Positions 1 to 10,400 of a DNA stretch of 64,000 nt are shown one piece after another. The translations under genes were made by a program, and so were the position numbers. The first letter of the stretch is position 1. Each line of letters begins with the position of its first letter. The notes beneath the pieces were generated by a model, which saw nothing but the letters and a program-made list of their open reading frames with translations, did not search any database and was not told the origin of the DNA. This DNA comes from Tetmemena sp. SeJ-2015 (taxonomy: Eukaryota > Ciliophora > Spirotrichea > Sporadotrichida > Oxytrichidae): NCBI GenBank assembly GCA_027382625.1, contig JAJKFJ010022054.1, positions 25,360-89,359 of the forward strand. The letters are read 5' to 3'.

Positions 1-820
1 TCCATCCTATTCAGGTAAAAACGCTACCTTCTAGCTTCCTCGTTTAAAGGTAGCAGGCAGCCCATGGCTATTAAACATATCTTGATTAAAACCACTGAGT
101 GGAAGTTGCTCACATCGTAGAATGTGCAAAGGAATGCATAATCACTGATACAGTACTTTCATTATTCAAAAAGGAGATTAATTGAACGATAACTTAAGTA
201 GGCAAGAAAAGGATTGAGTAAGGACATACCCTATCCTCAAATCATGAGAACAATTGCAAATCACTGGAGGATTAATGATGGGATATGATCATCCATGTGA
301 CTTCTAAAAAAGCACAATAAGCTTATACTCTATTGAGTTTTTTTTTTCTTCACTTTCAATCAAACCTTATGACAACTTCATGAATTAGAGTTAAAGGAAA
401 CTTTGTATTTTTTAATTCAACAAAAAATACTTGATAGAATATTATAATGCAATTAACTTTTGTAAATTATGCAATTTCAATTAGAGATATTTGCTTAAGC
501 CTATGAAGAGATCTTTAGAAGCAAATAATCTTTTAATGGAAGACCTAATCGCGATACTTCAAAATAAAGTGTAATTAATGATGAAGAAATGAGAATAAAA
601 AATTATTGCTGAATACTTTTAAAACTTATAAACAACAGCAACTGATAGCTATCTTAATTTCAAAAGCAACTTTAAAATGCGAGAATATAGTATGCACTTG
701 TAATTTTAATATTTTTGAGAATGAAAAGATATTGAAAATTGCATTTTACTGTTATAAGGTTGATTGAGTAAAAATGAAACAATGATAGGATTGATTATGA
801 ATCTATTGTTTTTTATTTTA
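1..820. other. AT-rich stretch without a supported gene
   Basis: No frame gives a convincing protein segment even when TAA and TAG are read as glutamine. The stretch is low-complexity AT-rich DNA typical of the spacers in this window. From about 820 onward it merges into a block that is repeated near 22,005. Confidence 0.5.
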
Positions 821-908
821 TTTATAACTAATATAAGCTAGAATTTAATAGATTATAAAGTGAAAATATATTTCTAATCATTTTACAAATAATATTTTAG
901 ACGCTACA

Positions 909-1350
909 ATGGAGGCAACTCTTGGAATTCATAAGCTATCTACCGCATAAGAAGATCGTTGCCAGTATAAGTAGTGAGACCAACTGATTGAAGAAGGTAA
1001 GTATGACTACTTTTGAATACATAATCCCCATGAATGTAATTTAGAAACATTTTAATGATTTTAATGGTTAATGTCTAAAAAAGATAAGTTCTAAAGTCTA
1101 AATCCATTTAAGCAATTTCTCTATTTTTTAAATTCTCACCCTTATTAACATTTTTAGGTTTCTACTAATACCATTTAAAGATTGGGCTCTTAGAATGATC
1201 TCTATTACTCATACTGATTTCCTGCAATTGAACAAGAAGAAGTAAAAGGAAAGGAATTTCAAATTTTGTCATATATTTTCAAAGAGCATGCACTTATACT
1301 GTCTTCTACTTATAAAGCTTTGTATTTCTGTAAAGTTATTAACTCACTAA
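909..1350 (+). pseudogene. Short paralogous gene fragment with a probable intron (copy 1)
   Basis: The function is not recognised. An ATG at 909 opens with MEAT and is followed at 997-1157 by a stretch with GTAAGT and TTTTTAG ends, which looks like a spliceosomal intron. A second open segment downstream ends near a conserved LYFCKVIN. A paralogue at 22,082-22,520 has the same ATG, the same intron position and the same C-terminal segment, so the locus is a real duplicated unit. Both copies carry an in-frame TGA at the same place before the intron. Copy 1 has another TGA where copy 2 has TAA. The phase across the intron differs between copies, so at least one copy is broken or the segment limits are misplaced. 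Confidence 0.4.
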
Positions 1351-1414
1351 TAAAAAAAATTCTTCGGTATAATATTGAAGTATCATCACTGATTTAATGA
1401 GATTCTATTTTAAT

Positions 1415-3545
1415 AATAATACGTTGACTTATAGTTGACTCTTCTTTATAAACTTTCATAATGTGGCTGCTCAGATGAGTGGCATTTGACTTTTCTTGTT
1501 TTAAATCTCTGTGAGCTATGTTTACTTTAACCAGCATTCAATTAAAAGTACACTATAATTAAATCAGTCAAGCATCATATTTAAACACAGGAATAACGGA
1601 ATAAATGAGGAAGAATATGAGAGATCATACTTGCAGTCAGATTGGTTTTTACTAGTTATTTCATCAGTCCAATTTTTTAGAAGATTGAAATGGGATAATT
1701 AATTACCGTGGGTATTTATCTTAACTTAAGCTTCAATATTGAAAGCTATCTTTAAAGAATATTCCTTGATTAAATTTTTCTAATTATAAGTAATGAGATC
1801 AGGTAATTAGTCTTGCAAAGACCATCGAAGCTCATTTCTGAGGGAAAAAATTTTCATTATTCTAGCCGTAACTTTTTCCTGTGATGGAGAGGGACTTTAA
1901 GAAATGATTTCTCGACATTGAGCAGATTTCAGTCTTAGGAGACTCAGAAGGATTTTATGCAATACATGGCAATCTTTCTTATAGAGAATTCATTTTGTCG
2001 CAGCAAGCAGTATTTAACTCACTCAAATACAGTGGAAAGTAGTATTTGAATGAAGCGGGAAGCGAGCTAGAAAAAAGCAATAAGAAGGGAGCAATCTCTC
2101 TTAAGCCTTCAAATTTAACAAAATTTTCAGCATCTTCACAGGAAATCTTAAAGAATTGGCCCTTCAAAATCAGGGGTTTACTAAAATAAATAATATGGGA
2201 AGAGTAAAGGGGGGACAAAGAACTGAGAAAGGGAGTTCAAGTCGTCTAATCGGTGATCAAGCTCATTAGGTCTGTCAGATTGCAGAGCATCCAGAACCTC
2301 TTAACTTAGAATCAGGCTAACATGCTCATGTGAGAGATGCTCACAGATCGAAATAGAAGCTGGAGACTTTGTTCAAAATCTAAAGGAACGTAAACGCGAA
2401 ACAAGGGCCAGACTTGTCTTACATTGAGGAGCTGCTTCTCCTATATAGAGAATGAGATTAGGATTCTAGCAAATGCAACTAAAAGCAGCTCAATTACAGC
2501 AGACATAATTTAGGAGTTCAAGCTGCAAAAGACTGGATGCTCTCTATAAAGTCATTGCAAAGCAGATCAATCCCTAGATGAGGCGTGCTTGACGGCATTT
2601 ATAGAACGGCACGGGTAAAAAAGCCTTGTGTCAGAGCTGAGGGTGAAGATCTTCTAGTCAGAATTATTGGAAAAAGTTTGCGAGGCTTTATTTTAGATAA
2701 GAGAAAGTCATGCTTGCGTCCTAATCTGGTCAAAATAGATGAGGCGAACTCTCCTGATTTCTTAGCCAAAATAAATTGAAAAATAAATAGATTCATAGGC
2801 TTAGTAGGTAATTGTGAATAATGGAGATGGGAACAAGAGATACTTGACCGTTTCAGTTTTAATGATTTAAAATAAGACGCCGCTGAAAATAATGGATAAT
2901 TTAGATAGAGAAGTATTTTCTAGCCTGAGTGAAATTCGTTGAAATGCTTCGATGCGAAGGATGTATAGAAAGCAATTCCCTTTTGGAGCATATGAGCTGG
3001 TAAAATATTTTAAGGAGATTTTTTAAGAGGAACTCAACTATGGGAAAGGAGGGAAGAAGAATATGATCTTGCAGATAAGAGCCCATAAGAAATGACAGAA
3101 GCGGGTGAAGAACATTTCGCTTGATAAATACTAATGAATTATAAGCTTAAATGCATTTTAAGTAACAAAAAGAATTTCTAATAGCTAAGATAAATACCCA
3201 CGGCAATTAATTAATGCATTTCAATCTTTTAATAAAAAATTGGAACTTGAAAAGAAAAATAAACCCAAAAGTAAAAACCATTTCTAAAATGCAAAAGTTT
3301 GATTCTAATATTCTTACCCCAAAAATTTTTTCCTTAATTCCAAGTGTTTAAATATGATGCTTGATGATTTAATTATATTGTAAACTTTTAATAGAATTGC
3401 TGGTTAAAGTAAACATAGCCATAAAATTAAAACAAGAATTTAAGTCAAATTCACTAATATTGGTAGCAGCCATCTATGATAAAGTTTATTAAGTTTAGAA
3501 GAGATCAACTCGTTCGTCAATAATTTGCAGAATGAATCTGAAATT
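1415..3545. mobile_element. Diverged inverted-repeat element (about 2.1 kb) carrying an ORF
   Basis: The left arm (about 1,415-1,725) and the right arm (about 3,182-3,545) are imperfect inverted copies of each other. Matching landmarks are GTTTACTTTAACCAGCA on the left and its complement near 3,400, AAGCATCATATTTAAACAC in both arms, and a shared ACCCACGG-type motif at the inner edges. Identity looks like roughly two thirds. The interior has higher GC than its surroundings and holds the ORF at 2,195-2,779. This is the layout of an old DNA transposon with long terminal inverted repeats, but no transposase motif was recognised. Confidence 0.55.
2195..2779 (+). CDS. Unknown 194-codon ORF inside the inverted-repeat element
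   Basis: Reading TAA/TAG as Gln gives one frame from ATG 2,195 to TGA 2,777-2,779. It opens with MGRVKGGQRTEKGSSSR and contains basic and hydrophobic stretches such as GVLDGIYRTARVKK and LLVRIIGKSLRGFILDKRKS. The last 64 codons contain no stop codon of any type, which is unusual at this AT content. Two in-frame TGA codons (2,453 and 2,579) interrupt it at positions where Trp or Arg would fit. No family was recognised. Its place between inverted repeats suggests a transposon protein. Other frames in this region are also partly open because only TGA terminates, so the frame choice rests on composition and on the stop-free tail. Confidence 0.5.
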
Positions 3546-3671
3546 TATTTTAAAAATGTGTTCTTTTTTAAAATATAATAACAAAATGGGTTTAGAATGA
3601 CTGCGTATCTCTTTATAAGTTTTAAAAATTAAAATTTAGCAGGCTTTGGATATGTTTCATCTCACAACTGA

Positions 3672-4413
3672 CAAAGTAGTATTAAGGAGGAATATATATT
3701 TTGAATAGAGTGGAACTAAAACAGAACTCTATGACTTTCGTCCCAAAAATTTTTAAGAAATTCTTGTAAATTTACAAATTTAAACTATTTTTTTAAAAGA
3801 GGGTTATAATAACAAAATTTTCAGAATGACTACATCTCAAAATTTTAACAACTAAAAAATTTCACGGGTAGTTTATTAACTGGTGATTAAAATAATTTTT
3901 AAACATAAAAAAAGTTAAATTTCTTCCATAACAATTTTATTAAATTTCTTTTAGTTTAATAGAATCAATGATACCAGAATCAGGAAAAAGCTAAAAATTT
4001 GAAGGCACAACCCAATTTTTCTGGCATTTATTTTTTAATTTTTTTTAATTAAATTTAAAACAATTTTGAGGGAAAGCGGTTTTTTTTAAAAAGCTTATTA
4101 AAAAATTTGGGCCAACAAGGACAGCTTGTGTAATATCTCTAGACTTAAAAATAATAATTCGTTTGCTTACGTACTCATTTTCAGAAGGTTAAAGAAAACC
4201 TATTGAAAATAGGGGCCCAAAGAATTATATTCTCACAGTATAGTTGCTTATTGCCTCTATTACGGATGATAATACATTGAAGCTTCTTAATCAAATAGAT
4301 CAATGCAAATTACATAGAATTGTTATAATCAGACGAAATCTTAGAGTTCTGTTTTAGTTCCTACTTCTATTCAAAATATATATTCCTCCTTAATATAAGA
4401 CTTCAGCATAATG
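3672..4413. mobile_element. Small inverted-repeat element directly before YHYH copy A
   Basis: About 75 bp at the left end (AAGGAGGAATATATATTTTG, then AACTAAAACAGAACTCT) recur inverted at 4,335-4,413. The interior is AT-rich and has no ORF. The element ends just upstream of the first YHYH segment of copy A. The large palindrome at 28,139-29,830 occupies the same position in front of copy B and has a related outer end, so the two are probably members of one family or share an insertion site. Confidence 0.6.
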
Positions 4414-7400
4414 ATTCAAATAATTTTGCCTGCCAAACATCTGAGACATGCTAAAGAAGTAATGAAAATCAATAATCTTCTAAATGCAGATGGTAAACAT
4501 AGTTTGCTATCCAATCAAATGCTCAATTTAATATCAAAATAATAGACAAATATAATTTTATGAAATATTGATTTAACTTAATGCTACCCCTCTTCTCCTC
4601 CTCAAATAAGAATAGCTACTAACTCGATGCCTAATCACTGTATTTATTCCGAATAAAAAATTAAAATGTACTTATTTAAATTTAAATTAATACAATAGTT
4701 TAGTCTGGCCCTGTATAAGCTCTCATTGACTTTTAAGTTAACTTCAATACTCAACTTACTTAAATCGACCCAGTCATATCCAATTTAATTTATATATTCT
4801 TATGTTGAACATAAAGAATAATAAATTAAGATTATTTATTGGAGAATAATTTATTCACAATTTTATAATCTAGGTAAGGCGGACCTCAGATCTTTTTTTA
4901 TTATTTCTTCTCTCAATTTAATTAGTTTAATATTTTAGAGTCTGAGACTGGCCAATTAAAATGTAAAAAAATTGAATTTTTTTAGAGGATCTCTATTCTA
5001 ATACCTCTGCTTTTACCTGATCTGTTCATATCTTTTCCAGCGACCTTCATATCTTTATAATTTCAAATTTTAATTAAGATGATAATTCAAACAAGATAAA
5101 AATAAGCAAATAAAGTGTAGAATAAGCCTAGAATTACTTCATCATTAACTCAAATGACTTTTGGCTACCTCCACTAAGAATTCTCCATCGCCATTTACCT
5201 AAGAATAAGCAAGAAGTGAAACTTTTTCTATTAAGAATTAATTATGCTAAGTTTTCCAAAAAGTAAACTTACAGAATTAAAGAGGGAATATTCTCAGAAT
5301 CAGCCAGGTTGTTTAAATTAATCAATGATAAGTTAAAATTTTAGATTAATCTTTCTTCTTTGTATAAACTAATTATTTTCAGATATTTTCTGTCTAACCT
5401 ACTAATAAAGCAAGCAATATAAATAATTCCTTCCAGTATGAGATTCTTCTTAAATTAGAAAACCAATAATTTCTTGTCATTTAAAGAAAGATTTTTTTAA
5501 TTTTCAACTGCTTGTTGGAATATATTAAACTATTTATTATTTAAAGAATAATAAAATACTTAATCAGCTTTGACTCGTAAGGGGAATTTCATCCTTAAAT
5601 CATTTAACTGTAAATTAAAATTCCCAAAAGAGATTAGGAACCAAAATTAAATAAAGAGAATAACTATTTATAGCTTTCTTCATATTTAAAATTTTATAAA
5701 TTAATTTTTTCCTCCAATTTATCCCATGAGTCCTCATTATTAATTTTCAATTTTAATTATCCACAGGTCCGCCCACCATGTGTACGAAAGTAAAAGTTTG
5801 AATTAGTATACCCATTATTTTCTTTAGATATATTTAGAGATCAAGTAAGGAAAAATTAAAAATAAAAATACTTCAGGAACGTTGAAGGATGTAGATCCAC
5901 AATAACAAAAAATTAAGATAATTTTGCTGTAAATATGGATCATACAAAAATTTACAAATATTTAAAATCCTTTCTTTAATTTTTTTAGGCTAAGAGCACA
6001 CCTATAGTAGTGGATGAGCTTGGAAATAATTAAAATAGAAATTTTTAAGTGGGCGAGGGGTATTCGAGAGATAAATTCTCCATCATAAAAATGTGTAATA
6101 TGATGAAAATTAATATCGGATATAAGGGTTGTTTTTATTTAAAAATTGGCTTTTATTTCTCTTATTGGCATTAAGACGCACAGCTATATATCTAATGGAT
6201 TATTAAATTAATGTACCTATTTATTATTTCAATTCCCATTACGTCATTAACAATACTCTTAGCAGTTTTTTTTACAATTTAAAAAATCGAATATCGAAAT
6301 TTTTGTAATTTTTCTTAATTTTTTTTTTTTAATTGGAGACTAATTAGATCTAAATTCGAACAGAAGAGGCAGATTTTCCTTTGCAGCGTTTAAATTTATT
6401 TTAAAAAAATTTTAAATTTTTTTTGGTTTTTTTTAATTTCCCATTTAAAATAAAAGGAAAAATTAAAAAAATTTTAGAAAGGGGAGTAGGAAAAAAATAA
6501 AAACTGTGAGGATTCTTTTTTTTTATTTGAATAAATTTAATAATGTAGTGAACGGGTAATATTTTTTTTTTTGAAAACTAAATTGCTCTAAACATATTTA
6601 TTTATGTTTTTAAAATCCTAGTCGAAAACTAACACGCTGAGATGCAAAAGTAAATGGGTGTCAAAGCTTCCAGATTCGGTAAACTTTAAATCCTACAGTT
6701 GGGATAATTTAGCTGATAATTTAAAAAAATTTCAAATTTTTAAAAATTTTTTAATTTAAAATTAAAAAATAAGCAATTGTTAAACTGTAATTAAGTGGGT
6801 TTGGTTTATTGCCATTTAGTTTATTGCTAAATTAAAAGCAACTTTATTGGTGCAGGGTCCCTTGGTCAGAAGTGTGAGAACTCTGCTCTTCAGGATTCAA
6901 ACTCTGTAATATCTTCTTCACTTCTCAAATAAATATAATTTTAAAGAAGCAAAAATCTTATTTTATAATTAAGTTAGCTATTAAATAAGCTCATGTTGAT
7001 CGATGTTGCTCGCAACAGAAAACTATTTTTAAAAATTCAAATTTTTACCAATACTAACGCGGTTGATGAGATTGTTGGTGTCTCTATTGATGGAGTACCT
7101 ATCAAGTAAAGTGCCACCAGTTTAGGTTATGATCCATTATTCCCCAAGTCCTCCAAAGTAAAACCTGTCGCTTACGATGACTGTATTGGGTACTAAGATC
7201 AATTTAAATTAGTTAATGTAAATTTAAATTCTACCACTATAGTTCAAATCATAAAAATTTGACTAAATGATTTTATATATCACACATTTTCTTATTATTA
7301 TTTGACATACGTAATCAAAGGAGACTAGATTCTGTAAAGTTGCAAATTTAATTATAATTTATGATTGGTGACTTAAGAACTGTAAATTATTCAGATAGGA

Positions 7401-10400
7401 TAGATTATTCGTTGATGGTCTTCTAAATTATCAGCTTTTATTAATATTCTAACATTCAGGAATAGATAAAACAAATGAAATAAATAATGATTCTTATTCA
7501 ATATAATTTGAAATGGAGTCTCATTTTCATTTTCAGTTGTTAAACATCTTTAATTTTAATTGTAATTTAATGAAATAGAAATATAAATAAAATTGTTTAA
7601 TTTTAAAATTAATTTGCTATAAAAATAATAAAGATTTCCTATTTGTACAATTAAGGCGTGCTAAATTTTACAAATTATGAGGAGCAATCATACCAAACGA
7701 CCCATCAATAATTCAGAGAAAAATTAATGATGAAGCTGTTGAGGGAAGAGTGAAAATACAGTTTGTGATTAAAATAAATTTACTTTATATTATTAAAAAT
7801 ATAACTATTTACAATTAAGTAAACTTTTAAAGAAAATTAAATATAGCGAAATTTAATGGGAATAAGAAATTAATTAATTTAAATTTAAAATATTTTGAGT
7901 GGAGTTGTGTTCAGTTTAAATACTATTAACCATTCGATTAAGCATAGAATTCTAAGAACTTTTTATACTTGCAACTTTTGTGTGGAAGCGCTCAGTAAAA
8001 AGTTATAAGCGACACAAGTTTAATAAAAACAAAGCATTTAGATGATTTTAAACTGTGCTATTCATATCTCACTGCTTAGAAGTGCTATGAAGATGATTAA
8101 TGAAGAAACCCATTTAACCTTTTTATAAGCTATCGAACAAAGCTGCAGATTGGAGGGTGTTTGAGTAATTTCAACTGTCAAACCAAGTTGCAAGTCCTCA
8201 TTTATTATTTTACCAATCTCCGATTTTAATTAAAATTCCAACTATACTATAGCAGCAACTTTCTCTTTTTCTTCAGCCTTGATGTAAGAAAAGAGTAATT
8301 CATCCATAAAGAGTGCAGAAAGAAAATTAAGGTAGATCTTTGTCAAATTGAATTAGTATTTTTCTCCAACCTTACAGGTCGTAAGACTCTATACATGACA
8401 TTCACAGTCAAACTTTCATACGGATAACTCTTAAAGGATTATTCTCTTAAAGTCGCTGATCTGGTTAAAGACTATTTTCAAGATAAGCTTGAAATGTAAA
8501 CGAATATCGCATAGAACAATGTAGAAAGGATATAAGCATTGTTGAGATATGGTCATCATAATAATAATAATAATAGACAGCATATGAGTAATCTCAAATA
8601 GACTTATCTTTAAAATAAATTATCGATAGTTCTCAACTGAGTGCAAATTTGCAAGCTCTTATGATAGCTAAACTATTGTACTCGAAGCACTAAGGAAAAT
8701 GCAATTGGGAAGCGAAATCTTTCATAGAATTGCTTCAGCAAAATATCCAAGGTCACTCAATATTATCGATGCTAACTAAAGAAAGAAACGAGATTAATAT
8801 TCACTTCAAAATACATTAACAATTAAAAGTTTTATCAGAACAGAATTAAACTATGGAAGAGATATTTCAGATCTACTTAGAAACTTCTAGAGGAATTCTA
8901 CAAATTTATATTTAATAAAAAAGCGGGAAAGATTTGCACATTCTGATTTAAAGCAAATTAAACACAGTAAAATCCTCTGCTGTAAGTTAAATTGAGCAGA
9001 ACTTATCGAATCAACTACTGCCTGATACAACAAAAAATTCCAATGAATACTTAATAGAAGTAAATAGCGAGTCTCATATCGATATCATGAAAGAGATCAA
9101 ATACCTCAAATTTCTTGAACTGAGGAATATATAATAAATCAAGTTTTATTGAATGATATGGATATCCAGTGAATATCAAGTTCGGCATTAAAATTAAGTA
9201 AAAAAGGATGAAAGGTGATCTTTTCATCGAATGATGATTCTTTATTGAGCTTGAAGCCGATAGATGAAGAGCCATTGACTTCTTGGACAGAGTTTGTCAA
9301 GATAATAAAGGAACGAGAAAGTAATCTTAGAAATTACCGATATAAGAAATCAAGTTGGCAAGATATTTTAAGGTATGTTCATTAAAGCTAGAAGACAGCT
9401 AAATAAAGTGGGAGGGAAGACTTAAATTGAATTAAGAACTTAATTAAATGAGTGCAGATGATAGTTTTTGGGTCAGTAAATGATTCACTCTAAAGTAAAA
9501 TGTATATACTCTTAAAATAATTATCTCTTATTTATTAATCACAAACTGTATTTTCACTCTTCCCTCAACAGCTTCATCATTAATTTTTCTCTGAATTCCT
9601 GATGGGTCGTTGGTAAGATTGCTCCTCATAATTTGTAAAATTTAGCACGCCTTAATTATACAAATGAACAAAGTGCTGCAAATCTGTTTTTATATTTATT
9701 ACAGAGTAATTAATTTAATGAACTTAAACCATTTATATTTCTACTTTAATTTAAATTCCAATTAAAATTAAAGATGTTTAACAACTGAAAATGAAAAGGA
9801 GACTCCATTTCAAATATATTGAATAAGAATCATCGTTTATTTCATTTGTTAAAATAATGAATAAATTTAATGAGTTTTACAACAACATCTCGAGAGTTTT
9901 TCAGCCACAATTAATCTTATTTTTCCTAAAAAGTACTTTTTTTCTTATATTTAATCTCTTAAATAGCGTCATAGCTTTTTAAAAGAATTAATATGAAATT
10001 GTCTATAAAATAATTTACAAAATAATAATTATTTAAATTTAAAAATCTTTATCAGAAAATTGTTAACGTATTTAATTAAATTAGTAAGTGTTTTAGATAT
10101 TTCTATAATTTATTAGCTAAAATAAAACATTTTCATATAATAAAAATAAATAAAACTAAACTTTTTCTCAATTTTTATTTGATAATATTATACATTTATC
10201 GTTTCATTATGAAATTGTAGAAATAAAATCAACTTTTTTAAAAATTACCGAACAATAAATAAATTAATTAAATATAACCCCTAAGAGGCCAAGTAATCAT
10301 ATAAATAAAAAGTAAAATTTCTAAAAGAGATTAGTGAGGAAACATTTAAATATTAAGATTAACTATATACAAATTTATATAGATATAACGATTTTTCTCC

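Larger units (their letters stand above)
7468..9853. mobile_element. 2.4-kb element with about 300-bp terminal inverted repeats
   Basis: The left arm 7,468-7,770 recurs inverted at 9,536-9,853. Matching landmarks are ATGATTCTTATTCAATATA at the outer ends, GTTAAACATCTTTAATTTTA, and GCTGTTGAGGGAAGAGTGAA at the inner ends. The interior contains a MITE (7,795-8,262) and a long ORF region (8,277-9,435). It sits wholly inside the largest deleted spacer of YHYH copy A. It resembles a germline-limited DNA transposon. No DDE motif was identified in the ORF. Confidence 0.7.

Noticed and set aside
9051..9275. 74-codon reverse-strand ORF
   Set aside because: It is the shadow of the forward ORF region in the 2.4-kb element.
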